Shown here: one piece after another, positions 34,152-43,233 of the stretch
How positions within the stretch are numbered: the first letter of the stretch is position 1
How the letters are laid out: every line of letters begins with the position of its first letter
NCBI RefSeq assembly: GCF_003367395.1
Contig: NZ_CP031417.1
Location: 5,529,642-5,593,641 of the forward strand
Length of the DNA: 64,000 bases
From: Pseudolabrys taiwanensis
GTDB taxonomy: Bacteria > Pseudomonadota > Alphaproteobacteria > Rhizobiales > Xanthobacteraceae
Direction of reading: 5' to 3'
Made by a program: the position numbers and the translations under genes
The notes under the pieces: model-generated
What the model saw: the letters and a program-made list of their open reading frames with translations, nothing else
What the model was told of the DNA's origin: nothing
Database searches by the model: none

Positions 34152-35393
34152 ATGAAGCGCAAATCGCATTCGAGCGGCGTTGATCGCCGTACCTTCGCTG
34201 CCGGTCTCGGCGCTGCGGGCATCGTCGCCGGCACCGCGCCCTTCAACATCGTCCGCGCGCAAGGCGGACCGCTGAAAGTCGGCGTGCTGCTGCCGCGCTC
34301 GGGCTATCAGGCCGGCATCGGCCAGGATTGCCAGCGCGGCGTCGATATTGCCGCGCCTATCCTGAAGGATCTCGGTCTGCCCGATCTGCAGATCATCAAT
34401 GCCGACACCGAAACCAACGTCGACGTCGCGCGTTCCCGCGCCGAGAAGCTGATCGGCGAGGGCGCGCAGATTCTGGTCGGCGCGTTCGACTCCGGCCAGT
34501 CGAGCGCCATCGCCCAGGTCGCCGAGCAGAAGGGCATTCCCTTCATCATCAACATCGCGGCGGCGCCGCCGATCACCGAGCAGGGCTACAAGTTCGTCTT
34601 CCGTAACTTCCCGACCGCGCCGATGATCCTGCGCGACGCCTTTGTCGATCAGAAGGAAATCTTTGCGGCCGTCAACGCCTCGCCGAAGACGGCCGTGTTC
34701 ATGCACGTCAACGACACCTTCGGCACGGCGATGGCCGGCGGCATCAATGCCGTGATGGCGAAAGCCGATATGCCGTACAAGATCGTGCAGACCATCGCGT
34801 ACGATCCGGCCGCGCGCGACCTGTCGGTCGAAGTCTCGAAGGCCAAGGCGACCGGTGCGGAAGTCGTGCTGATGGTCAGCCGCCTCAACGACGCCATCCT
34901 GTTGACCCGCGAGATGGTCAAGCAGCGGTGGTCGCCGATGGCGATCATGAGCATGGGCCCCGGCTGGTACGAAGATCAGTATCTCAAGACCCTGGGCAAG
35001 CTGTCCGACGGTCCGCTGAGCTTCGCGCCCTGGTACGACCCGAACAAGAAGCTCTCGAAGCAGCTCGAGGCGGCGCTCGCGAAGTCGTTCGCCGGCGTCA
35101 ACCTCAACACCAATCACGTCTACACCTTCGAAGCCCTGCTGGTCGCCGCCGATGCCTACAAGCGCGCCGGCTCGACCGATCCGAAGGCGCTCGCCGACGC
35201 GGTCCGCACCACCAACATCACCAATAACGCGAGCATCGGTCCCGGCATCAGCTTCGACGCCAAGGGCCAGAACTCCAAGATCATCGGCGGCGGCATCCAG
35301 AACCGCGGCGGCAAACTGCTGACCGTTGCGCCGAAGGAAGCGGCCAACGGCAAGGTTGAATGGCCGCTCAAGCCGTACGACAAGCGGGCGTAA
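34152..35393 (+). CDS. Branched-chain amino-acid-type ABC transporter substrate-binding protein
   Basis: The 413-residue protein from ATG 34152 (AGGGAGGA upstream) has a Tat-type signal (DRRTFAAGLGAAG) and a LivK-like periplasmic domain: KVGVLLPRSGYQAGIGQD, then GEGAQILVGAFDSGQSSAIA. Members of this expanded family bind amides, aromatic acids or amino acids, so the ligand is open; the adjacent MarR regulator hints at an aromatic or hydrophobic acid. It heads a complete transporter (two permeases and two ATPases follow). Confidence 0.92.
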   Translation: MKRKSHSSGVDRRTFAAGLGAAGIVAGTAPFNIVRAQGGPLKVGVLLPRSGYQAGIGQDCQRGVDIAAPILKDLGLPDLQIINADTETNVDVARSRAEKLIGEGAQILVGAFDSGQSSAIAQVAEQKGIPFIINIAAAPPITEQGYKFVFRNFPTAPMILRDAFVDQKEIFAAVNASPKTAVFMHVNDTFGTAMAGGINAVMAKADMPYKIVQTIAYDPAARDLSVEVSKAKATGAEVVLMVSRLNDAILLTREMVKQRWSPMAIMSMGPGWYEDQYLKTLGKLSDGPLSFAPWYDPNKKLSKQLEAALAKSFAGVNLNTNHVYTFEALLVAADAYKRAGSTDPKALADAVRTTNITNNASIGPGISFDAKGQNSKIIGGGIQNRGGKLLTVAPKEAANGKVEWPLKPYDKRA

Positions 35394-35433
35394 GGCAGGC
35401 GTACCAACGGCTCAGCACCGAGCCTTCCCCCCC

Positions 35434-35581
35434 CAGGTGGCCGCGCACGGCGCGGCCCCCGAAGGGAGACGGTTCGGGCGTTGGGTTCCACGCCTGCTGA
35501 CGAACGGCGAAAATTGGCTAAGGCCGCCGGCCGATCATCCTTGGAGTCGCGTGCTGCGCTCGCTCGCACTTCCGGATGACG
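35434..35581. repeat. Degenerate palindromic repeat, class C
   Basis: The left half (AGGTGGCCGCGCACGGCGCGGCC, then CCGAAGG) and the right half (ATCATCCTTGGAGTCGCG to TTCCGGATGAC) match the class C element at 46106-46210 in order and spacing of words, but with many substitutions. It fills the gap between the binding-protein gene and the first permease gene. Confidence 0.6.
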
Positions 35582-35636
35582 GAGAGAGGTTGGGGCGCGC
35601 TTTGAGAAGATCGTACTTACCGTCTAGGACTGTTGC

Positions 35637-36509
35637 GTGCCTTTAGACATCTACCTCAACGTTGCCGTCGCGGGCATCCTGACCGGCCTCGTCTACGGCC
35701 TCATGGCGCTCGGCCTCTCGGTCATCTTCGGCGTCGTGCGGGTCGTCAATTTCGCGCATGGCGAGATGATGACCATCGCCATGTACATCGCGGTGACGTT
35801 GTTCTCGGCTTTCCATCTCGATCCGCTGGTGATGATGGTGCCGATCGCGATGGCGCTGTTCGCATTCGGCTACGTGCTGCAGAAGGGCCTGATCAATCCC
35901 TTCATCACGCGGCCGGAGCACACCCAGTTCCTGCTGCTGGTCGCCGTCGCGATCATCATGGTCAACCTGCTCTTGATTGTGTTCGGGCCGGACGCGAAGA
36001 ACGTCCAGACCTCCTATGCCTATGACAGCTTTCAGGTCGGCCCGCTGATCGTCGATGCGACCAAGCTCTATGCCGGCATCGCTGCCGTGATCGTCACGGG
36101 GCTGCTGTTCTGCTTTTTCCAATATACGCGGATCGGCACGGCGATCCGCGCCTGCGCCGACAATTACACCGGCGCTCTCGTCGTCGGCCTCGACGTCAAG
36201 CATCTCTATGCGCTCACCTTCGGCTTGGGCGCCGCCTGCGTCGGCGCGGCGGGCGCCATGCTGGTGCTGATCATCGATGTGACGCCGCCGCTCGGACCGG
36301 CCTTCACGTTGCTTGCCTTCGTCATCGTCATCACCGGCGGCCTCGGCTCCATGCCGGGCGCGCTCATCGGTGGCGTGCTTATCGGCTTCACCGAGGCGAT
36401 GGCGGGTCTGCTGTTCACGCCCTCGGCCAAGAGCATGTTCGCCTTCGCGATCCTCGTCCTGGTGTTGCTGTTCCGCCCGCAGGGCATCATGGGCAAGAGG
36501 ACGGCATGA
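35637..36509 (+). CDS. LivH-type branched-chain amino acid ABC transporter permease
   Basis: The 290-residue inner-membrane protein starts at GTG 35637 and has about eight helices. The LivH signature ALGLSVIFGVVRVVNFAHGEMMTIAMY is near residues 22-48, and the coupling loop GTAIRACADNYTGALVVGL is in the middle. Its last codons overlap the next gene as ATGA. It forms half of the translocation pore. Confidence 0.94.
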   Translation: MPLDIYLNVAVAGILTGLVYGLMALGLSVIFGVVRVVNFAHGEMMTIAMYIAVTLFSAFHLDPLVMMVPIAMALFAFGYVLQKGLINPFITRPEHTQFLLLVAVAIIMVNLLLIVFGPDAKNVQTSYAYDSFQVGPLIVDATKLYAGIAAVIVTGLLFCFFQYTRIGTAIRACADNYTGALVVGLDVKHLYALTFGLGAACVGAAGAMLVLIIDVTPPLGPAFTLLAFVIVITGGLGSMPGALIGGVLIGFTEAMAGLLFTPSAKSMFAFAILVLVLLFRPQGIMGKRTA

Positions 36510-37510
36510 TCGGGCGGCTTCTCGACGGCGTGCCGGCGCGCGCGCTCATCCTGCTCGGTGTGCTGCTGGTGCTGGCCATCGCCGCACCGCTGTTCGCCAG
36601 CGACTACCTGCTCACGGTGCTCATTCTGATCTTCTACTTCGCCTATGTCGGCCAGGCGTGGAACATCATGATGGGCTTTGCCGGCCAGCTATCGCTCGGC
36701 CATGCGCTCTATGTCGGTCTCGGTGCCTATACGGCGGCGGCCTTGTTCGTACACTTCGGCATCGGCCCGTGGATCGGACTGCTTGTCGGCGTGCCGATCG
36801 CGGTTGTCGCCGGCGCCTTCATCGGCTTTCTGGCCTTCCGCTTTCGCGTCGGCGGCGTCTATTTCGCCATCCTGACCATCGCGGTGGCGGAGTTCGCTCG
36901 CGTTGGCTTCGATCATCTCGGTTGGACGGCGGGATCGTCGGGCTTGTTCCTGCCGGTGAAGCAGTATTCCGGCAACGATCTTTGGATGCTGCGCGGTCTG
37001 CCGGTGATGTTCTATTATCTGCTGCTCGCCGCGACGGTCGCCGCCTTCATCGCGTGTCGCATGCTGCTCAAGAGCCGCATCGGTTATTTCTGGCTGGCGA
37101 TCCGCGAGGACGAACAGGCCGCGCGTGCGGCCGGCATCGACACCTTCCGCTACAAGATGATCGCGGTGGTGATCTCGGCCGGCATGACCGCCTTCGCCGG
37201 TGTCGTCTATGCCTTCTATTACAACAATCTGTTTCCCGAGCAGGTCTTCCATATCTCGCGCTCGATCGAGATCATCCTGGCGCCGATCGTGGGCGGTGTC
37301 GGCACCTTGTTCGGTCCGGTGCTGGGCGCCTTCATCCTGACGGGTCTTGCCGAGCTGCTGACCGGCGCGCTCGCCGTGATCGGCGTCGATATTCCCGGCG
37401 CGAAACAAGTCTTCTACGGCATTTGCCTTTTGTTCGTGATCGTGGCGCTGCCCGATGGCGTGTGGCCGTGGCTCGCCCGGCGCCTGAAGCTGACGGAGCG
37501 CCGCGAATGA
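36506..37510 (+). CDS. LivM-type branched-chain amino acid ABC transporter permease
   Basis: The 334-residue permease has about ten membrane helices with the LivM motif WNIMMGFAGQLSLGHALYVG (about 50-70) and the cytoplasmic coupling loop AIREDEQAARAAGIDTFRYK. ATG 36506 overlaps the LivH stop by 4 bases, and the LivG start overlaps its own stop by 4 bases, so the three genes are tightly coupled. Confidence 0.94.
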   Translation: MIGRLLDGVPARALILLGVLLVLAIAAPLFASDYLLTVLILIFYFAYVGQAWNIMMGFAGQLSLGHALYVGLGAYTAAALFVHFGIGPWIGLLVGVPIAVVAGAFIGFLAFRFRVGGVYFAILTIAVAEFARVGFDHLGWTAGSSGLFLPVKQYSGNDLWMLRGLPVMFYYLLLAATVAAFIACRMLLKSRIGYFWLAIREDEQAARAAGIDTFRYKMIAVVISAGMTAFAGVVYAFYYNNLFPEQVFHISRSIEIILAPIVGGVGTLFGPVLGAFILTGLAELLTGALAVIGVDIPGAKQVFYGICLLFVIVALPDGVWPWLARRLKLTERRE

Positions 37511-38232
37511 CCGCGCTCCTCACCGTCGACAGCATCAGCAAGCGCTTCCGCGGCCTGCTCGCCGTGGACAAACTGTCTTTCGAAGTGCCGGAGGGCCGCA
37601 TCTATGCGGTCATCGGCCCGAACGGCGCCGGCAAGACGACCTTGTTCAACATGATTGCCGGCGTTTATGCGCCCGACAACGGCACCATCACGTTCGACGG
37701 CCAACGCATCGACGGCCTGTCGCCGGACAAGGTCAGCCGGCGCGGCGTCGGCCGTACCTTCCAGATCGTGCGTCCGTTCCCGGCGCTGTCCGTCGAAGAC
37801 AACGTTATCGTCGGCGCGCTGCAGCGCCGGCATCAGGTCAAGGATGCGCAGGCGCATGCGCGCGACGTGTTGCGCCGCCTCGATCTCTACGACAAGCGCG
37901 GCCAGCGCGCCTCGGCGCTGACCTTGCCGGACCGCAAGCGGCTGGAAGTCGCGCGCGCGCTCGCCACCGATCCGAAGCTGCTGCTGCTCGACGAGGTGAT
38001 GGCGGGTTTGAGGCCCACCGAGACCGATCGGATGGTGTCGATCCTCAAGGAGCTCAACCGCGAGACCGGCATCACCATCCTGCTGATCGAGCACGTCATG
38101 CGCGCGGTGATGGCGCTCGCGGCGCGCATCCTGGTGATGCATCACGGCGCGCCGATCGCCGAAGGCCTGCCGGCGGAAGTGGTGCGCGATCCGGCGGTGA
38201 TCCACTCCTATCTCGGCGCGGAGGATCTGTGA
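37507..38232 (+). CDS. LivG-type ABC transporter ATP-binding protein with non-canonical signature
   Basis: The 241-residue ATPase has Walker A GPNGAGKTT (about 38-46), Walker B LLLLDEVMAGLRP and switch His in LLIEHVMRAV. The ABC signature is unusual: the expected LSGGQ position reads ALTLPDRKRLEVARAL, so the glycines that contact the gamma phosphate are replaced. This variant recurs in some alphaproteobacterial LivG proteins and is therefore probably functional, with the LivF partner supplying a canonical site. Confidence 0.92.
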   Translation: MTALLTVDSISKRFRGLLAVDKLSFEVPEGRIYAVIGPNGAGKTTLFNMIAGVYAPDNGTITFDGQRIDGLSPDKVSRRGVGRTFQIVRPFPALSVEDNVIVGALQRRHQVKDAQAHARDVLRRLDLYDKRGQRASALTLPDRKRLEVARALATDPKLLLLDEVMAGLRPTETDRMVSILKELNRETGITILLIEHVMRAVMALAARILVMHHGAPIAEGLPAEVVRDPAVIHSYLGAEDL

Positions 38233-38257
38233 TGCTCTCGCGCCGATCCATCCTCCG

Positions 38258-38340
38258 TTCATTCCCGCGTAAGCGGGAATCCAGTTCTTACCTTTTGGCC
38301 TTAAGCGCTGGGTCCCCGCTTCCGCGGGGACGAGCGGGAA
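38258..38340. repeat. Palindromic intergenic repeat, class B, between livG-like and livF-like genes
   Basis: It contains TTCATTCCCGCG-TAA-GCGGGAATCCAG on the left and GTCCCCGC-TTCC-GCGGGGAC on the right, two stem-loops joined by about 25 bases. It separates two genes that in most operons are adjacent, and ends 10 bases before the livF-like start. Confidence 0.82.
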
Positions 38341-38350
38341 AGGCTCTGCG

Positions 38351-39055
38351 ATGCTGAAGATCGAAAACCTCGACGTCTTCCATGGCGACGCGCAGGCGCT
38401 CGACGACGTCTCGCTCGACATTCCCGAGCGAGCGATCGTCGCCATCGTCGGCGCCAATGGCGCCGGCAAGACCTCGCTGATCCGCACCATCGCCGGCATG
38501 CATCGGCCGGCGCGCGGCAAGATCCTTTATCGTGGCCAGGATATCGCGGGCTGGCCGAGCCATAAGGTCTGCGACCTCGGCATCGGGCAGGTCGCCGAGG
38601 GGCGTCAGGTGTTTCCGACCTTGTCGGTCGCCGAGAACCTCGCGATGGGCGCGATGCTGCCGCGCGCCCGTGCGCAGCGCGACCGCAACCTCGACAAGGT
38701 CTACGCGATGTTTCCGGTGCTGACCGAGCGCCGCAACCAGGCCGCCGGCACCTTGTCGGGTGGCGAGCAGCAGATGCTCGCCATCGGCCGCTGCCTGATG
38801 GGCGCGCCGGATCTGATCATGTTCGACGAGCCCTCGCTCGGCCTGGCGCCGGCGATCGTGCACAACGTGCTGAAGATCGTGCAGACCCTGAACGGCGAGG
38901 GGATGACCTGCGTGCTGGTCGAGCAGAATGTCGCCGTGTCGCTTAAACTGGCGAGCCACGCTTACGTGCTGGAAAACGGCCGCATCACGCTGTCGGGCTC
39001 GGGCGAGGCCCTGCTCGGCGACGATAGGGTGCGGCAGGCCTATTTGGGGCTGTAG
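38351..39055 (+). CDS. LivF-type ABC transporter ATP-binding protein
   Basis: The 234-residue ATPase has Walker A GANGAGKTS, a canonical signature TLSGGEQQMLAIGRCL, Walker B LIMFDEPSLGLAP and Gln at the switch position (VEQNVAVS). It pairs with the LivG-like protein to power the transporter. Its last 16 bases overlap a small convergent gene. Confidence 0.94.
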   Translation: MLKIENLDVFHGDAQALDDVSLDIPERAIVAIVGANGAGKTSLIRTIAGMHRPARGKILYRGQDIAGWPSHKVCDLGIGQVAEGRQVFPTLSVAENLAMGAMLPRARAQRDRNLDKVYAMFPVLTERRNQAAGTLSGGEQQMLAIGRCLMGAPDLIMFDEPSLGLAPAIVHNVLKIVQTLNGEGMTCVLVEQNVAVSLKLASHAYVLENGRITLSGSGEALLGDDRVRQAYLGL

Positions 39056-39261
39056 GAGCCGCCGAAGCCGCGCTTACGGCGCATCAGGAAGTCGAGGGCG
39101 GCGACCCGCGCGCTCAGCGGGCAGTCCGGGAAGCTGGCGCGCAGGAGGCGCAGTGCCTCGGCGTCGCTGGCAGGCGAATACTGCATGACCAGCGCCGCCA
39201 TATGTTCGGGATCTGACGCGAAAGACGCTGAATACCGGTCGGAGGTGAAGGCGGCGCCCAT
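39040..39261 (-). CDS. Small conserved protein of unknown function
   Basis: The 73-residue product (MGAAFTSDRYSASFASDPEH at its start) is preceded by AGAGGA at 8 bases and has sensible codon use. Its C-terminal half (LRASFPDCPLSARVAALDFLMRRK) resembles small uncharacterised proteins of the Bradyrhizobium group as I recall them. It is convergent with, and overlaps by 16 bases, the livF-like gene. No function is proposed. Confidence 0.65.
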   Translation of the reverse strand: MGAAFTSDRYSASFASDPEHMAALVMQYSPASDAEALRLLRASFPDCPLSARVAALDFLMRRKRGFGGSYSPK

Positions 39262-39398
39262 GTCTCAATTCCTCTGCGATGGTCTCACCGCAGTCTGAAG
39301 AGTCCCCGGCACCCTCAGTGTGCTGCGTACGCGTTAGCAAACCGTTAATCAAAACCGACAGCTCTGATCCGGCTCAAGGCAAGTGCTCAATACGCAAA

Positions 39399-39433
39399 AC
39401 GGCCGGTGGTTCCCTACCACCGGCCGTCTTTTT
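39399..39433. terminator. Bidirectional Rho-independent terminator
   Basis: A perfect 11-bp stem (ACGGCCGGTGG with CCACCGGCCGT, 39399-39427) and 7-base loop is followed by CTTTTT on the plus strand and by TTTTG on the minus strand. It lies 29 bases past the stop of the minus-strand hydrolase gene and would also stop read-through from the transporter side. Confidence 0.92.
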
Positions 39434-39461
39434 GTAGGTGATTCGCCGAATCTGGCGGAAA

Positions 39462-40169
39462 TTACTTGAGCGGCGGGCCGATCTTGACGGTCAGCTTGCC
39501 GACCTTCTCGATTTCGCACTCCAGCGTGTCGCCGGCCACCGTGGCCGCGACCCCGGCGGGGGTACCGGTCATGATGATGTCGCCGGCGGCCAGCTCCACG
39601 ATCTCCGAGAGGTTGGAGATGATTTCCGGCACGTTCCAGATGAGCTGGTTGAGGTCGCCGTCCTGACGGACCTCGCCGTTGCACTTCAGCACGATCTTGC
39701 CGCTGGTCAGATAGCCGGTCTCGCTCACCGGCTTGATCGGGCCGCAGGGCGCCGAGAAGTCGAAGGCCTTGCCGACTTCCCACGGACGCTTCAGGTCGCG
39801 CGAGGCGATCTGCAGGTCGCGGCGGGTGAGGTCGATACCGACGCAGTAGCCGTAGATCGTGTCATTGGCCTTGGCGACGGGGATGTTGCGGCCGCCGCTC
39901 TTGAGGCAGACCACGAGTTCGACTTCGTGGTGCATGTCCTTGGTCAGCGACGGATACGGCACGGTAGCGCCATCGGGCACGACTGCGTCGGCCGGCTTGG
40001 CGAAATAGAACGGCGGCAGACGCTCGTCCTGGCCCATCTCGCGGATGTGCTCGACATAGTTGCGGCCGACGCACCAGATGCGGCGGACAGGAAATTGCTT
40101 ATCCGTCCCGGCGACGGCGATGGCCGCTTGCGGCGGCGGCGTAATGACGTAGCGGCTGGCGTCGGTCAT
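39462..40169 (-). CDS. Fumarylacetoacetate hydrolase family protein
   Basis: The 235-residue protein has the FAH C-terminal-domain fold. The metal-binding acidic residues are in HHEVELVVCLKSGG (Glu pair about 70-76) and in the AYCVGIDLTRRDLQ-type segment, with the conserved MTGTPAGVA near the end. Such enzymes cleave or decarboxylate oxo-acids (acylpyruvate hydrolase, oxaloacetate decarboxylase, or hydratase and decarboxylase of meta-cleavage routes). The short single-domain form suggests an acylpyruvase or oxaloacetate decarboxylase. It is a single-gene unit with its own terminator. Confidence 0.92.
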   Translation of the reverse strand: MTDASRYVITPPPQAAIAVAGTDKQFPVRRIWCVGRNYVEHIREMGQDERLPPFYFAKPADAVVPDGATVPYPSLTKDMHHEVELVVCLKSGGRNIPVAKANDTIYGYCVGIDLTRRDLQIASRDLKRPWEVGKAFDFSAPCGPIKPVSETGYLTSGKIVLKCNGEVRQDGDLNQLIWNVPEIISNLSEIVELAAGDIIMTGTPAGVAATVAGDTLECEIEKVGKLTVKIGPPLK

Positions 40170-40384
40170 GTGAAATAGGCCATTGTTTTCGTTGATGAAA
40201 AGCCCGGTGTGGATGGCCGGGCCGGTAAGGCGCGCTGTGGGTAACAGCCGGATGCAGGGCCGTCAACGGCCTCGCGGACGACGGTGGTCGCGTAGGGTAG
40301 AGCAGTAACAAAATACTCTTGTTGGTTGCAATTTACGCTGCGACACTGGTGATCGTGCAGGCTGGTTATCGACGGGTCCGTACG

Positions 40385-41314
40385 ATGTTTACGAGTCTCC
40401 TGGCGCCGCAATTGCTCACGCTTTACGCCTTGGTCGGGTCGGCTGGTTACGTGCATTTCCGTGGTCGCGAGAAGCTGCGGCTCGGCCGCCAGATCGTCGA
40501 TCACTCGACCTTCCTCGCCCCCTACAACGTGTTGATGTACGCCTTCTCCGGCGTGCCCAATAAGCCGGTATTGCCGGTCGAGACGTTTCCCGAGTTGAAG
40601 ACCATCAGCGACAACTGGGAGGCGATCCGCGAGGAGGCCGTGCGGCTGTTCGACGAGGGCCGGATCCGCGCCGCCACGGCGAACAACGACTGGGGCTTCT
40701 ACTCGTTCTTCCGCAGCGGCTGGAAGCGCTTCTATCTGAAATGGTACGACGACCCGCTGCCGTCGGCGCAAGCGCTCTGTCCGCGCACCGTCGCGCTGGT
40801 GCAGTCGATCCCCTCGATCAAAGGCGCGATGTTCACCGTGCTGCCGGCCGGCGCGAAGCTCGGCGGCCATCGCGATCCTTTCGCCGGATCGTTGCGCTAT
40901 CACCTCGGCCTGGTGACGCCCAATTCGGAAGACTGCCGCATCTTCGTCGACGGCGTGCAGTGCTCCTATTATGACGGCCAGGGCTTCGTCTTCGACGAGA
41001 CCTTCATTCACTGGGCCGAAAACAAGACCGACAAGAGCCGCATCATCTTCTTCTGCGATGTCGAGCGGCCGATGAGCAACCGCGTCATGAGCCGCGTTAA
41101 TCGCTGGGTGAACAAGCACGTCGTGAAGATATCGCAGTCGCCGAACACCGAAGGCGAGAAGGTCGGCGGGCTGAACGTGGCGTTCAGCTATCTCTACGAG
41201 CTTCACCACGCCGCGCGGAAGCTGAAGGACTGGAACCGCAGGGTCTACTATGCGCTGAAATACAGCGCGATGGTCGGCGGCTTGGCGCTCATCGTCGTTT
41301 CAGCGGTGCGGTGA
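40385..41314 (+). CDS. lpxO: LpxO-like lipid A hydroxylase (aspartyl/asparaginyl beta-hydroxylase family)
   Basis: The 309-residue protein from ATG 40385 has an N-terminal membrane anchor leading into YVHFRGREKLRLGRQIVDHSTF, as in LpxO. An Fe(II)/2-oxoglutarate hydroxylase domain follows with His ligands in LGGHRDPF and FIHWAENKT and the co-substrate Arg in DKSRIIFFCDVERP. A second hydrophobic segment ends the protein. LpxO 2-hydroxylates a secondary acyl chain of lipid A at the inner membrane. TTG 40319 is an alternative start adding 22 residues. The location at the head of an LPS region fits. Confidence 0.82.
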   Translation: MFTSLLAPQLLTLYALVGSAGYVHFRGREKLRLGRQIVDHSTFLAPYNVLMYAFSGVPNKPVLPVETFPELKTISDNWEAIREEAVRLFDEGRIRAATANNDWGFYSFFRSGWKRFYLKWYDDPLPSAQALCPRTVALVQSIPSIKGAMFTVLPAGAKLGGHRDPFAGSLRYHLGLVTPNSEDCRIFVDGVQCSYYDGQGFVFDETFIHWAENKTDKSRIIFFCDVERPMSNRVMSRVNRWVNKHVVKISQSPNTEGEKVGGLNVAFSYLYELHHAARKLKDWNRRVYYALKYSAMVGGLALIVVSAVR

Positions 41315-41321
41315 CATAGAC

Positions 41322-41408
41322 CGCTCATTCCCGCGAAAGCGGGAATCCAGCAGGACCTCACAGGATTGAACCCTCGTGCCGGGTCCCCGCTTTCGCGGGG
41401 ACGAGCGG
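41322..41408. repeat. Palindromic intergenic repeat, class B, between convergent genes
   Basis: The left stem is TCATTCCCGC-GAAA-GCGGGAATCCAG and the right stem GTCCCCGC-TTTC-GCGGGGAC, with about 27 bases between. It lies between the convergent LpxO-like and ABC exporter genes and may serve both as terminator. Confidence 0.85.
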
Positions 41409-41418
41409 CAGTAAGCGC

Positions 41419-43233
41419 TCAGCCCGCCGACGACATGGCGATGACCTGGTCGGCCAATTCCTGGTTCTTGAACTGCAGGCGGTAGAACGAGGTGTAGCGG
41501 CCGCCGCGGCGCAACAGGTCGTAGTGCTCGCCCGCTTCGACCACCGCGCCGTTCTCGATCACGTAGATGCAGTCTGCATGCGTCACGGTGTGCAGCCGGT
41601 GCGCGATCACGATCGACGTGCGTCCTTCGGTCAGGTGCGTGATCGCGTCCTGTACCTGCCGCTCCGATTCCGAATCCAGCGCCGCCGTCGCCTCGTCGAG
41701 CAGGATGATCGACGCATTGCGGATCAAGGCACGGGCGATGGCGATGCGCTGGCGCTGACCGCCAGACAATTGCAAACCGTGCTCGCCGACCGGCGTGTCG
41801 TAGCCCTTCGGGAACGACAGGATGAAGTCGTGCGCATAGGCCGCCTTCGCCGCCGCGACGATCTCCTCGTCGGTGGCGTTCTCCTTGCCGAAGGCGATGT
41901 TGTCGCGAATGGTGCCGCGGAACAGGAACACGTTCTGCCCGACATAGGCGATGGCGCTGCGCAGCGAGCGGCGCGAGACATCGGCAATGTTCTGCCCGTC
42001 GATGGTGATCGTGCCGCTGCCGACTTCGTAGAAGCGCAGCAGCAGATTGAGCGTCGTCGACTTGCCGCCGCCGGACGGGCCGACGAGGGCGGTGACCTTG
42101 CCGGCTTCGGCGGTCAACGTCAGGCCGCGCAACACCGGCTCGTCGGGCCGGTAGGCGAATGCGACATTGGAGAACTCGATATTGGCGCGGTCGACCTTGA
42201 GCGCGGGCTTCTCGTCCTCGCGCGGCTCCGTCTCCGGCGAGTCGATGACGTCGAACAGCTGGCGCACGTTCACCAACTGGCTGTTGAGCTCGATGTTGAG
42301 CCGGGCCAGCCGCTTGGCCGGCTGGGTGGCCAGCAGGAAGGCGGTGATGAACGACACCAGCTCGCCCGGCGTGCCGCCGAGCACAATGGTACGATAGCCG
42401 CCGTAAACGAGACCGATTGAAACGGCGATCCCGCCGAGCGCCTCCATGATCGGACTGGAGCGGGTGGCAACGCGCGCGAACTTATTCGATTCGTATTCGA
42501 CGGCCCGGACATTGGCGTCGAAACGCTTGTGCATCTGATCTTCGAGCGTGAACGCCTTGACGACGGAGATCCCTTGGATCGTCTCCTGCATCGTCTCGAG
42601 GATGCGCGTGCCGCCGGTGAATTGCGCCTTGGTGATGGCGCGGATCCGGCGGATCATATTGCGCAGCAACAGCATCGCCGGTGGCACGACGACGAAGATG
42701 ATGAGCGTCAGCTTCGGGTCTTGCACCGCCATGACCGTGACCAGGCCGACGACCGTGAAGAAATCGCGGCCGAGCGCGGTGACGAGCTGGTTGAGAACCT
42801 GATTGGCGGCATTCGCGCCCATGCTGAGACGCGCGGCGAATTCGGACGAGTGCCGGTCCGCATAGAAGCTGATGCGCTCGCTCAAAAGCTTGTCGAAGAG
42901 CTTTCGCTGGTTCTCGGCAATGATGCTGTTGCCGATGCGCGCCAGGATCACCTGGTGGCTGTAATCGGTGATCCCCTTGACCAGGAAGATGATCATGGTG
43001 ACCGCGCCGAGCCAGACGATCGTCTCGAACCGGCGATCGAGATAGGCCTCGTTGACGAAGTCGCTGATGAGGTAGGCGGGCAGCGCCGTGCAGCCCGCGG
43101 CGACGGCCATCAAGGTGAAGGCGATCGCGTATTGCGGCCAGCGCGCGAGGCCCTGCTCGAGCAGCAGCCGCCGGACCATGGCATAGGTGCTGTAGCGCTC
43201 GTCAGCGTCGGCTGAAGGCATGGGGTCTTTCAT
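41419..43233 (-). CDS. MsbA-like ABC exporter (fused permease and ATPase)
   Basis: The 604-residue half-transporter has a six-helix membrane domain (about residues 25-335) and a C-terminal ATPase with Walker A GPSGGGKST, signature LSGGQRQRIAIARAL, Walker B IILLDEATAALD and switch His in IVIAHRLHTV. It functions as a homodimer exporter. Its place between lipid A and LPS sugar genes suggests flipping of a lipid-linked LPS precursor, the MsbA role, although drug-export relatives look similar. The gene is monocistronic. Confidence 0.9.
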   Translation of the reverse strand: MKDPMPSADADERYSTYAMVRRLLLEQGLARWPQYAIAFTLMAVAAGCTALPAYLISDFVNEAYLDRRFETIVWLGAVTMIIFLVKGITDYSHQVILARIGNSIIAENQRKLFDKLLSERISFYADRHSSEFAARLSMGANAANQVLNQLVTALGRDFFTVVGLVTVMAVQDPKLTLIIFVVVPPAMLLLRNMIRRIRAITKAQFTGGTRILETMQETIQGISVVKAFTLEDQMHKRFDANVRAVEYESNKFARVATRSSPIMEALGGIAVSIGLVYGGYRTIVLGGTPGELVSFITAFLLATQPAKRLARLNIELNSQLVNVRQLFDVIDSPETEPREDEKPALKVDRANIEFSNVAFAYRPDEPVLRGLTLTAEAGKVTALVGPSGGGKSTTLNLLLRFYEVGSGTITIDGQNIADVSRRSLRSAIAYVGQNVFLFRGTIRDNIAFGKENATDEEIVAAAKAAYAHDFILSFPKGYDTPVGEHGLQLSGGQRQRIAIARALIRNASIILLDEATAALDSESERQVQDAITHLTEGRTSIVIAHRLHTVTHADCIYVIENGAVVEAGEHYDLLRRGGRYTSFYRLQFKNQELADQVIAMSSAG

